From Botrytis cinerea B05.10 (Eukaryota; Ascomycota; Leotiomycetes; Helotiales; Sclerotiniaceae): a DNA stretch of 64,000 nt. This document shows positions 12,009 to 24,012 of the stretch, in pieces (within the stretch, counting starts at the first letter, position 1; each line of letters starts with the position of its first letter). The notes below the pieces were generated by a model that made no database searches, had not been told where the DNA came from, and saw only the letters and a program-made list of their open reading frames with translations. The stretch covers positions 558,001-622,000 of the forward strand of contig NC_037317.1 in the NCBI RefSeq assembly GCF_000143535.2. The letters are read 5' to 3'. The position numbers and the translations under genes were made by a program.

Positions 12009-13823
12009 ATGGACTCATCAAGCTCGGAAGTTATTGATTTTGTATCCTTGCCAAAACTTGAAGTAAGTTTCAGAGGTTACATGCATATTCTATTCATACT
12101 GTACATACATACACATATTTAATGTCCGTCAGAACCCCGCCGGATGTTGTTGTCCTAACGGCTGCATGAATGATATTGATATAAGGCTGAAAGATACTTC
12201 TTACATAGTTACATGCTCATCTAAGTGGAAGTATCAGTCGACAATGTCTTCATGAAGTATGGCTTCAGAAATGGGAGAGGGGCGAGACTACAATGCAAGA
12301 CCCATTGGTCGAGATGCCAGTTGGCAAATTTGATTATGATTCTGAGACGTGAGTTGTTTTCTGTTCTACTTATAACTTCCCACCTCAAGTATATCGGGCC
12401 CAACAAACCATTGTTTTCATGAGCAATCAAGAATTCGTGGACACCATGCATGCAAGCCATAATAGCCTTACAGGTTGAAAATATTCTTGATTGCTCTCTA
12501 GCCGTGATTTCTGGCAGATCTTTCGCATTTGATTGGAGTTTCAAATCTTCCGAGGTGTTCAAATGATTCGAAGTGTTGAATCCATTTGCCTAGAGAAAAC
12601 CATTCAGGTGACAAAATCGTTCTTGGAAATATCTAGCTTTTCAAGCACTCCGAGCTATCCAAACAACAAGAAAAATTGGATTTGGTCTATTGATTCGAGC
12701 CATGAGTATTTTACTTTTTGACCTCGTGCAACCCTTCCATATCTCATATCATGTCTTTCTAGATTCTTTCCATTATTCTCCAAATACATCTACGCTCTCG
12801 TCAACGACCTTGCCTCCTTGATCTATACCACGAACTCCGTTCTATCGGATTTTCAAGCAGATGGCGTTATCTATCTTGAACTCCGTACCACACCTCGAGC
12901 TATCCCTTCCGCAGGTATCACCAAAGAGATCTACGTTCAAACAATCCTCGACTGCATTGCCCAACACAACACCGCCAATGGTTCCATGAAAACAAATTTG
13001 ATTCTCTCTATCGACCGCCGAAATGATGCTCAAACGGCTATAGATGTCGTGGAATTAGCATACAAATACCACGGCAAAGGAGTCGTAGGAATCGATCTCT
13101 GTGGCGACCCATCGGTAGGAGATGTATCCATCTTCGAACCCGCTTTTCTCCTAGCTCAAAAACGCAACCTCAGAATCACAATCCATTTCGCAGAAGTAGC
13201 GCAAGCGTCTACTAGCACGGAGCTAACAACACTTCTGTCGTATAAACCAGATAGGATAGGACATGTAATCCACGTACCCGAAAATCTCAAACCGGAAATT
13301 GAAAAGATGGGTGTAGGATTGGAACTTTGTTTGAGTTGTAATGTTCATGCGAAAATGATCGTGGGCACGTATGAAGATCATCATTTTGGGGAGTGGTGGG
13401 GGAAAGGCGCGAAAGTGGTTTTGTGTGTACGTATATTGTTCCTTTACTTCCTCTATCTCTATCTCTTTCGGTGGTTTTACTTTATTTCGAACGACGGTGT
13501 CTGGGATGGAGGGTAGAGAGCTGGATTATGTGGTATGGAATGAAATGAGATGAAACGAAATGAGAAATAATATATCAGAGACCTCGAGAAAAAAAAAAAA
13601 AGTACTCTATACTTCACGAGAAATCACTAACAAGAATACAACTCCACAGACCGACGACGTGGGAGTCTTTGGAAGCAAACTTTCAGATGAATACGCACTT
13701 GTAGCAAAATATTTCCATCTCGACAGAAGCGCGATTTGTAAGCTTGCGAGAAGTGGGATTGATTCTATTTTTGGTGGTGAGGGGGACAGAGAGAGGCTGA
13801 GGAGAGTTATGTGGATGGGGTAG
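12009..13823 (+). CDS. adal: Adenosine deaminase-like protein (ADAL / N6-methyl-AMP deaminase type)
   Basis: Four exons, 12009-12062, 12209-12348, 12763-13426 and 13650-13823, encode about 343 residues. Exon 1 ends LPKLE and exon 2 begins LHAHLSGSISR, rebuilding the metal-binding HxH signature of the deaminase superfamily. Exon 3 starts FFPLFSKYIYALVNDL and carries DGVIYLELRTTPRA, a catalytic-type HFAEVA and the RIGHV motif. Exon 4 supplies TDDVGVFG, the second metal-site aspartates, joined as LC-TDD. The ADAL subfamily is separate from classical adenosine deaminase and removes the amino group from N6-substituted AMP or adenosine in nucleotide salvage (family knowledge). Intron 2, at 414 nt, is unusually long for this window. 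The short reading frames inside it are not conserved and it joins in frame without them. The exact substrate cannot be read from the sequence. Confidence 0.88.
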
Positions 13824-14249
13824 TGGTGGATCTTGTGTTTGTGTTTGTGAGTGGGAGTGAGGTCAAGAGAAGATGCGGATTGACAAGGGAAGGGGATGAG
13901 AGAGATGATGTGGATATTGGGTTTTCGTGAGCTTGAGGTTGAGGTTGAGATTGAGATTGAGATAGAGATAGAAACATGGAATATCGTTTCATTTGTTGAA
14001 TTGCTTCGTTTTTCTTACTTTGGGGAGTTGAACCCGAATATCTCGATACCACATCGGCTTATTCACATAGAAATGTATAGAATTTCTAGGAGCTTAGTAG
14101 AAAGACTGAGCTGTGGGGTAATTTTACGTTTTGGAAACTTCAAATTGCACTTTTATTTTGTATACTATGCTATGCTACGCTATGCTATGGGCTTTTGATA
14201 TATGATGTATTGCTGTATGACATGCGATGTCCCTTCATGTCGAGGTATC
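13824..14249. other. Convergent 3' intergenic region with a pentanucleotide repeat
   Basis: Lies between the 3' ends of the ADAL-like and amidohydrolase genes. It contains GAGATT-type runs near 13936-13970 and a CTATG/CTACG pentamer tract at 14161-14190. No gene seen. Confidence 0.6.
14161..14190. repeat. CTATG/CTACG pentanucleotide repeat
   Basis: About five units of CTATG with one CTACG variant. A closely similar tract occurs at 56804-56840, also between two convergent genes. Confidence 0.8.
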
Positions 14250-15733
14250 CTACGCAGAAGCATCCAAATCCAACCCAAAAAGTCGAATCGCATTACCCCC
14301 CAAAATAGCCTTTTCCTCCTCACTCCCCGCGCCACACGCGCTACGTATAGCATCTTTATTCATGGAAACGCTTAGCCACTGCTTGGCATCTTCTCCCTTC
14401 CCCTCTTCCTCCTCATCCAAAGGTGGGAAAAACGGCGCATCGGTTCCGAACATTACTCTGTCCGCGCCACTCACTCCGACTGCTCCTCGAACTCCCACAT
14501 CCCCGTAAACTACTGCGTCTAGCCAGATATTCTTCTTCAAGATTTCCCAGATGGTTTTCCTTCCCTCGGCCAATTTTCCTTCGGCTTTTAGATGCGCATC
14601 GTGCAACACGCAACTTTCTATTCTCCCTGCTAAAAATGGAAGGGTGCCACCGCTATGCGCGAGAATAACTTGTAGATCCGGTACGGAAGAGAATACCGAG
14701 GAGAGGATCATGCGGGTAACGGCGATGGTGGTCTCCATTGGGAAACCAAGAGCGAGAGGGAGAACATGCCCGTAATCATTTCCTCTGGGACCGAAGACCG
14801 AGGTGGGGAGTCCGTAGTGCGGATGCAGAAAGATGGGGAAATTGTTGGCGGCTAATTCTTTGAAGATGGGAAGGAGAGAGGGGTCGTCGAGACCGGAGCC
14901 GAGACCGCTTGTTCCGAGGATGATACCGCGGCAGTAGGGGAGGGTTTTGAGGTGAGCGATGCTCTCGAGGATGGAGGATGGAGAGGCGGATAGGGGGAGC
15001 GTGCCGAAGAAATAGAGACGGGTTGGGTGGAGAGCGCAGAGGGAGTTTATTTCGGTGTTGATCGATAGAGCGGTTTCGAGGGCGGTGGTGGGGGGAAGCC
15101 AATCGAGCCAGGGGTTTGCGAGGGAAATTATCGAGGTGCGGATGGAGTGGGTGTCCATGAAGGCAATTCTTTCGGAGATGTCATAGCTAGAGGTTTAGAG
15201 GATTAGTTGGGATATCGGAGAGCTTGATTTCGGGTGATGCTGAAAGGTAGGGAGAACAGGAGGCAGAGGAATTTTATGAGTCTTTCTCGTGTATATACTA
15301 CTTAGAAATGGATCTAGAATCGATTGTTTGTCCAATATGAAGTTCAATACTCTGAAATTATATAGCTGGATATACTATCTGGGAGGCTGGTCACTTGACC
15401 CTCGACCTCTTGCCAGTCTTCTCCTCTACCACAACACACACATTCCTCGTCAATTCACCTCTTATTTCTCTCGTTTCTCCAAATTTACTGTTGAGATCCC
15501 TTAAAATAGCAAGACATATACGAACAGAAAGGTCGAACTTACTATTCAGACCCAATCGGTCGTCCCCTACTCGTACTCGGTGTGTCCTCCGCTGGCAAGA
15601 TAACCAATCGATGTTCTGTCGCTGGGGGAAATTGCCTTATATAAGGGATTTCATCGCGCGTTTTAAGAAGCTCAATGTAAGATGGCGGGTAGACGTGAGT
15701 GTGAATATCCACTATCGGGACCGAGGAGGACAT
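14250..15733 (-). CDS. ACMSD-type metal-dependent amidohydrolase / decarboxylase
   Basis: Two exons, 15733-15543 and 15186-14250, encode about 375 residues. The GTAAGT donor splits a Tyr codon, and the junction reads RPIGSE-YYDISERIAFMD, typical of the family. Metal and active-site motifs are visible: DIHTHVYPP near the N terminus (HxH), FLHPHYGLP, ILAHSGGTLPF and MFGTDAPFFPP with the late aspartate. This amidohydrolase-2 group includes aminocarboxymuconate-semialdehyde decarboxylase and the resorcylate and uracil-carboxylate decarboxylases. They use one divalent metal to remove CO2 or hydrolyse small substrates in the cytosol. Substrate cannot be assigned. An in-frame ATG nine codons upstream exists (15760); I prefer MSSSVPIVDIHTH because the family starts just before the HxH strand. 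The single intron is long (356 nt). It is convergent with the ADAL-like gene. Confidence 0.85.
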
Positions 15734-16267
15734 TTTGATGGTTGTTTTTGAGAAATTCACGGAGTAGAGAAAGCGGTAGAATAGGAGAAGGGGCGAGGAA
15801 CAAGAACTTGTAGAAGACTTTAAACGTGAGAGAAGACAGTCTCATTCTTCATGAGAACACATATTTCAAAACCACTCGATCAATCATGCAATGGCAATCC
15901 AATCTAGTATGTAATAAAATGCATGACAATGTCAAGATAGCTATAGATTAAGCTACCCCGCACTAGTACTCCCCCGTCCAGCAACCCCACATCCGAATTA
16001 ATCTTCCGATCACAACCCTATCTTATCATTCAATCATAAATGCTTATCATGGCTCTTCCCTTTTGGCTCATTTACCTGCCCTTTTTGGAGAGTAGCTGTA
16101 TACTATCTTGCACCGGGCCGCATGCGGAGAACGGCTTTGGCCGCGTGCAGCGTTTCTGGTGAGGGCTTTGGGCAATATATACTTTCCTAGTGGAAACGGA
16201 ATTTTGTCTGGTCGTGGTTTTGTTCACACCGTCGACATTGTGATATTGAAGAACAGCATCAGGCAAG
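15734..16267. other. Divergent promoter between the amidohydrolase and the 2OG oxygenase
   Basis: A gap of about 530 bp between two divergently transcribed genes. It has AT-rich stretches and GC-rich blocks near 16110-16150, with no convincing reading frame. It presumably holds both promoters. Confidence 0.6.
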
Positions 16268-17405
16268 ATGTCGATAGAAGTGAAAAAGGCTGTGGATGTC
16301 GACAATCTCGTCATTCCTGTAAATTGCCCTCCAATTCAATCCGCTCTCCCTTCTCCTCCTCATCTCGACACACATATACACTTACCCTTATGCTAACAAT
16401 ATTCCGCCACAGATAATAAACTTCTCCCACTTCCTAAGTGGCACTCCCTCGCAGCGTATCCAAACCGCTCAATCCATTCTCCACGGTTTCCGCACCGCAG
16501 GATTTATCTACCTTTCCCACCACCCCATTCCCCCACCCATCCTATCCCACACCTTTTCCACATCCGCCAAATTCTTCGCTCGTCCCTCTTCTGAAAAAGA
16601 TCCACTAGCCTGGACTACACCCCTCGCAAATCGCGGTTATGTAGCTCATGGTCGCGAGAAAACCACTACACTCACGGATAAAAAAGCGGTTGAGGAATTG
16701 AAAGCCCAAGCACCAGATTTGAAAGAGAGTTTTGAGATTGGGCGAGAAGGTCAAGAACAACTGCCCAATAATTGGCCTTCTATTACTCCCTCAGACCCTG
16801 ATGCCAAAGAGTTCAAAGAGACGATGTTGAAGTTCCATGATTTGTGCAAGGAGCTTCACATAAATGTCATGCGCGCAATTGCTCTCGGAATGTCGCTCCC
16901 CGAATCTTATTTTGACGGATTCACAAGTGCGGGAGATAATACACTCCGTTTACTACATTATCCACCTGCGAAAGCAAGTGTGTTTAAGGAAAATAAATTG
17001 CAAGTTAGAGCTGGGGAGCATACAGATTATGGGAGTATCACACTTCTTTTCCAAGATGACAGAGGAGGACTCCAAGTAAAAAGTCCCAAAGGAACATTTG
17101 TTGATGCGACCCCGGTGCCGGGAACCGTGGTAGTCAATGCAGGAGATTTGTTGGCAAGGTGGAGTAATGATTTTATTAGGAGTACATTGCATAGGGTTGT
17201 GGAACCGCCTCCTAAGGAAGGGGAAGAGGTTCCGGAAGAGGGTGTCTATCCCGCGAGATACAGTCTTGCGTACTTTTGTAATCCAAACTTCGATCGGATG
17301 ATTGAGGCAATTGAGGGGACGTATGGAGGGGAACTCGGGGACAGAAAATATGAAGGGATCAATTCGGGAGAGTATCTGGTACAGAGATTGGCTGCTACTT
17401 ACTGA
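16268..17405 (+). CDS. 2-oxoglutarate/Fe(II)-dependent oxygenase (isopenicillin N synthase-like)
   Basis: Two exons, 16268-16318 and 16413-17405, encode about 347 residues. Exon 1 supplies MSIEVKKAVDVDNLVIP, and exon 2 continues IINFSHFLSG, the usual start of the DIOX_N domain. The double-stranded beta-helix core has the iron ligands His220-x-Asp222 (GEHTDYGSITLLFQD) and His277 (STLHRVV), plus the 2-oxoglutarate-binding Arg299-x-Ser301 (ARYSLAYFCNPN). The fold matches plant and fungal 2OG oxygenases of the isopenicillin N synthase superfamily, which hydroxylate, desaturate or cyclise small molecules using oxygen and 2-oxoglutarate. No biosynthetic cluster surrounds it, so a catabolic or detoxifying role is as likely as secondary metabolism. 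The intron has a GTAAAT donor, a CTAAC branch site and a CAG acceptor. Family assignment is secure, substrate unknown. Confidence 0.9.
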
Positions 17406-17929
17406 GTTCTACTTGGATTTATGTGGTTACATATCATATACGTTGTAAATTCAATAGTTGAGATTCCGTGTATTGGTTTTCTGTTTTTGGCAATTGTGTG
17501 TGGACAATAGAAGATCAGAAGAGAACATTCTTCAAAGTAGGCCCAGTGCCCATGCGGACAAGTCTATCTTACCGAGAGAAAAAAATCATGAGCAAAGGAA
17601 CCCGTTAGGAGTCGAGTCTTGCTACTCACCAGAAGTCCTGGATATCTATCTGAAGTAACTTATTTTTTGCTCAGCGCTGCAAGGCAAGCACACTCTTCTC
17701 GCAAGTCTTATGCATGTTATCATGATGATTGACAGCAGGAGGATTATTTTATCGTCGGAAACAGGTAGCAACGGCAATTCCATGTTTGACAACATCAGCC
17801 ATCTTCCGACCTTTTCTATTTTCCCAAATGATTATCCATCCCCATTGACAATCAGCATACTAATTCTAAGAATAGCAAGGCTTAATCCCAATTCCAAGGG
17901 AACATATGAATTGTTCACATCTCTTGCAG
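17406..17929. other. Intergenic, no gene seen
   Basis: 3' flank of the oxygenase gene. AT-rich with no conserved open frame on either strand. Confidence 0.5.
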
Positions 17930-19165
17930 CTATCACTTGTACTTCTTGGTTAAAGTCTGAGATGAACTGTTTATAGTAAAGAAGTGAGATTTCCAGTTTG
18001 TGGAGCCATTGATTTCAAGCTGAGAAGACTTGAAAGTCACTGTTTGTGGCGTGGATGTATCAAGGAAATCTATCCAGCAAGGGTCTCATTATCGAATTCA
18101 TTTGCTGTATTCGGATCTTTCGAAATAATGAACCATTCTGGGTCGAGCAGGAATGAAATCTCAGACGCCGCCGTTGCGCATTTGTAGTTGTTCTATCGAG
18201 TCGCCAAAAAAGTCCAACGAAGCGTTTCTGTCAAGCTGGCAGAAGTCTTCTGGGAACACTGCAGCCAAAGCATCGATCACCTTTCCGTATTTCTTCTTGA
18301 ACTATCCACCTGGCTCTAAATGTACTGCTGGGAGCAGCGTAAATGGCGGAATTTATGGATGCGACACATTTAATAGTTTTATCCTGTCTTTGACTAAGCT
18401 AACTTGCCATCCGACTTTGGTAAGCCGATGCCCAGATCGATGAAAATACACCATTGCTGACTCCGTCGAGATCATCAGGCTCACAGGACTGTAGTTGGTC
18501 TACAGCAAGGCTACGCCATGATTCTTGTTAGTCAGGCCGAAGAAGATATGGATTAGCAGAGGAAATTTGAAGTCTCAATATCTACAAGCATCTCAATATC
18601 CGAATGTATCTCGGGGTATAGACACATCCCAACATTTGAAAGAAAGTCAATTTATCTGGGATCGAAAGCATTTCGCTGTCCCAATGCAACCGAGACTGTC
18701 GTAAGCTGTAGGAAATAAACTTACAAGCCTTGATATACGTTAGTATCATATAGGGATAGAATTTGTCTCATGAAGTCTTCGAGATTGGGATCTATTCATG
18801 CGGAATAATCTGATGGATCAAGTGTCTCAAGCATTACATACTTATCCTTCGCCAACACGGCGCCGCGTGTATTACATTCGTGAAAGACAGAGATATGATG
18901 ACTCGATTTGCACAGCAATTATCGAATAGACAAGTCTTTCATGGTCATAGTTGGGGTCGTTAGTGAGTGAGAAAGCTAGCGGCGATAATGATAATGATGA
19001 TTTGGAAGATGGGGATAAGAATGCAGTGAATCCAGATTCCAAATTAGAGAGAATAAATAACAGCGCAATCAAGTGATCCTTATAATGGCAGTCTGAATCT
19101 TTCAAGATTGTTGTCGCCGGTGCTCGATCAATGTCTCTTAGGGGCACATTGCCTACGGATTTCAT
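17930..19165 (-). pseudogene. Probable decayed or heavily spliced gene of unknown family
   Basis: The minus strand carries a series of protein-like blocks that do not form one reading frame. The first (19165-18872) opens MKSVGNVPLRDIDRAP and is 97 codons long. Further blocks read LEDFMRQILSLYDTNVYQG (near 18800-18740), HWDSEMLSIPDKLTFFQML (near 18700-18635), YGKVIDALAAVFPEDF (near 18290-18240) and FLLDPEWFIISKDPNTANEF (near 18160-18100). GTATGT..AATAG and GTAAGT..CTACAG introns can join some neighbours. Other joins, such as DSIEQ to the DPEWF block, need a frame change with no plausible intron. I read this as a pseudogene with small indels, but a real gene with unusual splicing is possible. 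I recognise no family. Confidence 0.35.
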
Positions 19166-19876
19166 CTACTCTATACTAAAAAGTTTTGAAGCATAGGAAT
19201 TTGGATTTCGTACTTCACAGGCCACACCATGGAGCGATCTAAATGACAAGCCATCCCCCCCTTCCCCTAAAGGTACGATTTCTTTTGGGGTTTGCATGCG
19301 TGCAGGAGACACTCATCCCATGGTCATAGTGGCTGGGGATGTAATCTTTTTATTTCACTTTGGATCCTGAGATTCAGGCATCCCGTGTCTCAAAGCAGGA
19401 TGAATCAATCATGACTACACTTTTATGTAAGGGCCAGAAATGTACGAGATATCATTGCTTATATATTTCGCAATTTCTATCTAAATCTTCCCCTTTTTAT
19501 CCACACAATCAAGTGCTCCCTCAAAGCGATTGATCTATAAACGTCCAAGCAAAATGTAAAATGTCCTCCCATATGAATCATATGAGGAATCATCTATTGG
19601 TCCATCCATTCATGAGTCCCAATCCCCTCCTGGCGGTTGAAGCCAAAGAACCCTCTATATGTTTGTGTATTCTTAAACGCCTTATGCATCCCAAGTCATG
19701 ATCACATCACATCATATCATAATACATGATTGATAGATACCCACAACTCCTCCCAATGTTGAATTATTCATGTTGAAATTCCTTTTGATATTAACCTTTC
19801 CTTTTCCACCCGAAAGAAAAGTTAACCATATGCTCGCTAAATGTTAAAATATGCAAAACAAAATGCTAAAATGCAA
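19166..19876. other. Intergenic, no gene seen
   Basis: AT-rich, with a short palindrome-like CATATGAATCATATG at 19569-19583. It includes the probable 3' UTR of the glycine decarboxylase gene. No supportable coding frame. Confidence 0.55.
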
Positions 19877-22800
19877 TTATGTAGGTTGTGGAGCCGACAC
19901 ACCGGTGATGCCGTTTTCGGCATCTTCGGTGGCTTCCACGGGTCCGCAAGTACAGAAGAGATTCGTATCACCGTAGGCTGAAAAAATGTTAGCAGATTAA
20001 ATGTCATCAGAATGTAGAGAAGCTTACCATCATCAAGTCTAGTAACGGATGGCCAGAATTTCTTCTCCTTGAGATAAGCCAATGGGTATGCGGCTTGCTC
20101 TCGAGTGTATGGACGATTCCATTCTCCAATGAGGAGATCTTTCTGAGTATGTGGCGAATTCTTCAAGACATTGCCTGCCTTTGGAATAGTGCCATCTTCC
20201 ACGGCTTGGATTTCTTTGCGGATTGATATCAATGCATCAATGAATCGGTCAAGTTCTTCCTTACTTTCAGACTCGGTGGGCTCGATCATAAGGGTATTAG
20301 CAACTGGCCAACTCATAGTTGGTGCATGGAAACCATAATCCTGAAGACGCTTGGCAATATCAATAGCCTCGACACCTGCCGACTCTTTGAAACCACGAAC
20401 ATCTAGGATAAACTCGTGAGCACATCGCGAATTGGCGTTAGTGTACAGGATTTGGTAGTGAGGTCGGAGACGAGACATGATATAGTTGGCATTCAAAAGA
20501 GTGATCTTGGTAGCATGAGTCAATCCTCTACCGCCCATCATCTTTACATAAGCCCAACTAATTGGCAAGATACTCGCACTTCCGAAAGGAGCACCACTGA
20601 CTGGGGCGATGGCATTCTCGCCACCAGTCTTCACTAGTGGATGGCCAGGTAGGAATGGTGCCAAATGAGATTTAACACCAATTGGACCAACACCTGGACC
20701 ACCACCACCGTGAGGAATACAGAATGTCTTGTGAAGGTTAAGATGACATACATCGGCACCGATCTCTCCAGGTGAGCACAATCCAATTTGAGCATTCATG
20801 TTGGCACCGTCCATGTACACTTGACCTCCGTGTTGATGAACAATATCACATGCAGCCTTGATTTCTGGCTCAAAAACACCAAATGTACTTGGATATGTGA
20901 TCATGATAGCTCCGAGTTCTTCACTATATTTCTCACATTTTGCTTTGAGATCTGCCATGTCGAGATTACCAGACTTGATGTCACACTTCACAGTAACAAC
21001 GCGCATACCTGCCATGGCAGCTGATGCAGGGTTGGTACCATGGGCAGAAACGGGAATCAAGCAAATATCACGCTTCTTCCCAGGTTGCTGTTCTTGAAAC
21101 TTGCGAATCACACGTAACCCAGTAAACTCTCCTTGTGCACCTGAATTTGGTTGCAAGGATACTGCATCAAATCCAGTGATAGTAGCTAGATCAGCCTCAA
21201 GCTCATCGATCATAGTCTTGTAACCAGTTGCCTGATTAGTAGGAACAAAGGGATGAATTGAGGAGAACTCCGGCCATGTAACTGGTGCCATTTCAGTAGT
21301 AGCATTGAGCTTCATGGTGCAGGAGCCCAGGGGTATCATGGAATGTGTAAGGGACAGATCCTTTGATTGAAGGTGATGAATGTAACGGAGAATCTCGGTT
21401 TCGGAGTGGTGTGTGTTGAAAACTGGATGAGTGAGGTATTGGGATGATCTCTTCAATTCCGCAGGAATCGAATCATCAAAAGAAGTTTGCAACTCAGTAG
21501 TTTTCTCGAAAGATCCCGATCCTGTCTTGGAAAACTTGGCGAACACAGATATAATGTCCTCGAGGTCCTTGATGTCAACCGTTTCGTCAATAGTGACACC
21601 AAGACGGCTGTCATCGAACTTTCTTAGATTGATCTTGAAAGTCTCGGTGGCATAGTTAAGGATTTCATCAGATTTACCCTGCCCAACATCAACCACGACG
21701 GTATCAAAGAGAACTTTTCCGTCGGAGCCCGTTCCTCTGGAGTTGGTCTCAAATCCAAGGCTCTTGAGTCCATCCTGAACAAATCGAGCTCCTTGAATAG
21801 CTCTCTCAGCAATAGCCTTGAGACCTTCTGGACCATGGTAGACTGCATAGAATGCACTCATGTTAGCCAATAATGCTTGAGCCGTGCACACATTGCTAGT
21901 AGCCTTTTCTCTGCGGATATGCTGTTCTCTAGTTTGCAAAGCCAATCTCATTGCCTTGTCCCCTAGTCTATCTTTCGATACACCAATGAGACGTCCTGGG
22001 ATCTTTCTCTTATATTTGTCACTAACGGCGAAGAAAGCGGCATGTGGACCACCATAACCAAATGGAACACCAAAACGCTGAGCATTTCCGAAAGCAATAT
22101 CAGCACCAAACTCACCAGGCGGTGTGAGAACAGTGAGAGCTAAAAGATCAGTAGCAACACTGAAAGTAGCGCCTTGAGCATGAATGACATCTGCTAGACC
22201 ACGGAAGTCTTCTACGCCACCCTCGGTATCAGGGTATTGTACCAAAGCTCCGATGAGATCATTTCCAAGTTCCTTGAGACGAGCTCCGCCATCTGCAAGG
22301 ACATCTCCAACTTCAATCTTTATATCAAATCCATCTGCTCGGCTTTGTAAAACTGCTAGTGTCTGTGGGTGGACTAAATGGCTAACAAAAAATGTCTTGT
22401 TCTTGTTCTTCTGTCTAGCAAGTGGAAGGGCATTCATTGACAAGGTCATGGCTTCGGCAGCGGCGGTGGATTCATCGAGTAGCGAGGCATTGGAAATTGG
22501 TAATGCCGTCAAATCGGAGACAAGTGTTTGGAAGTTTAAAAGCGATTCTAACCGACCTTGACTAATCTCGGGTTGATATGGCGTGTAGCTTGTGTACCAT
22601 CCTGGACTTTCCAACACATTTCTCTTGATAACCTCGGGAACTCGAGTTCCGGCGTATCCACATCCAATATAACTTCTCATAATTGTATTTTCGGACGCAA
22701 TAGACTTTAGTCTCGCAAGCAATTGAGATTCCGTGAACCCTTCTTGTGACGATTCTGATTCGGCGTCGATTTTGAGATCTTTAGAAGACAAAATGTCGCG

Positions 22801-23148
22801 AGGTAAAACTTGCTCTACAAACTCGTCCAAACTTTTGACTGGCGGATCCAAAGCTTTCAACATCTGTTCTGTAGATTCCGCATCGGGACCAATATGTCGG
22901 CGCGCGAAAGTATCCAAAGGGGCATAAACTCCTCTGGAACTTAAAGTCGAAGGCGAGTTGATTGTCTCATCCTTCGCAGAGCTTTTGTAGAAAGTTCGTC
23001 GTCCAATTGGCTTCAAAACAGTTGCAGAGCATGGCGATTGACCAGAACTCCATGGTCGTGTGATGGTTGAGCTTCTCAGAGAAGAACTTCTCGATTGAAG
23101 CGCCACTCGTGCAAATCTCGCACGAAGTGCAAGACTTGAGGCAACCAT
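19877..23148 (-). CDS. GCV2: Glycine dehydrogenase (decarboxylating), P protein of the glycine cleavage system
   Basis: A long first exon (23148-20028) and a short last exon (19977-19877) encode about 1073 residues, normal for P protein. The donor follows CGACTTGATGATG, and joining it to CCTACGG gives LDDAYGDTNLFCTCGPVEA, the conserved C terminus. Without splicing the frame runs on into an unrelated tail. An Arg/Ser-rich start (MVASSLALRARFARVALQSR) is a mitochondrial targeting sequence. The PLP lysine is in HLNLHKTFCIPHGGGGPGVG, at about residue 807. The N-terminal domain shows RRHIGPDAESTEQML and SYIGCGYAGTRVPEV. The enzyme decarboxylates glycine and passes the aminomethyl group to H protein in the mitochondrial matrix, feeding one-carbon metabolism (family knowledge). 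It is divergent from TOM5. Identification is certain. Confidence 0.97.
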
Positions 23149-23758
23149 TGCTCGTGAGTTTGCAGAAATCCGCGAAGCTCTTGAACCTGAAGGCTGGTTG
23201 CAAAATTTAAGAAAGAGAGTCGGTGGATTTAGGAGTGAGCTGGTCGAGAAGTGAAATTCGGGGGAGGGGTCCGGAAGTATTAGGAACAGCTAGGATCGTG
23301 AGGGCACCGATTGTCACAAACCCCACATTCAGATAAGATGATAGAGATAGTATCAAATAGGAGTGAGATACGAGATTTATGAAACAATAAGGAAAGACGA
23401 CAATGAGTATAGACAAATGGAAAGATGCGGGATGAGTCTATTATATATGATATCTAAAGGCGATTTCACTAGCAACTTTTTTTCCCAACATGATAGAACT
23501 AGAGGCGGGATAAGGATTTATGACAAGATAAGTTCAGTCAAGCCGGAAAAAAAAGATTCACTCAAAACAGTGATTGATGAGCCACGAACCCGTTTCCAGT
23601 TTAGTGCAACAAGAAACCTTAAATGTTCTAATTACGCACATGGAAGTAGTAAGCAAATGTGACGGGAAGAAAGATTAAAATTCATAATTGGAGTGTGTAA
23701 ACGTCAACTCATCGTCGACCTCAATACTTCAACACATTCACAATTCCATACCACCAAA
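23149..23758. other. Divergent promoter region GCV2 / TOM5
   Basis: 610 bp between the two start codons. No coding frame of note. Both genes encode mitochondrial proteins, so co-regulation is conceivable but not shown. Confidence 0.6.
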
Positions 23759-24012
23759 ATGTTCGGAGGACGTAGGTGACATCTCGAATTCATATCGGCG
23801 AGCTTTTCTAACTCCAATTCTAGCACCACCACCACCATCCGCGGCCGAGCTGAAGGCTCAAGAGGAGGAAGCTTCCCTCACCGTGCAACGAGTCATTACA
23901 TGGTCTATTCTTCTTTATCTTTGTATGTTTTACACTTTTCTATTAGTACCTTGTTTGTACTGACTTTACGATAGCACCTTTCGCCGTCAAGAGCATTCAA
24001 AACCTCATCTAG
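23759..24012 (+). CDS. TOM5: Mitochondrial import receptor subunit TOM5
   Basis: Three exons, 23759-23771, 23824-23922 and 23975-24012, give 49 residues. Exon 1 is a 13-nt microexon coding MFGG plus one base. Exon 2 carries the proline run and SAAELKAQEEEASLTVQRV, followed by the start of a hydrophobic helix. Exon 3 completes it as LYL-SPFAVKSIQNLI. The acidic N-terminal helix, the single C-terminal membrane anchor and the SPFAV motif match fungal Tom5, the small tail-anchored subunit of the TOM complex in the outer mitochondrial membrane (family knowledge). All junctions are GT..AG and keep frame. The gene is easy to miss because no single frame exceeds about 50 conserved codons. It is convergent with the acetyltransferase gene. 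Confidence 0.85.
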
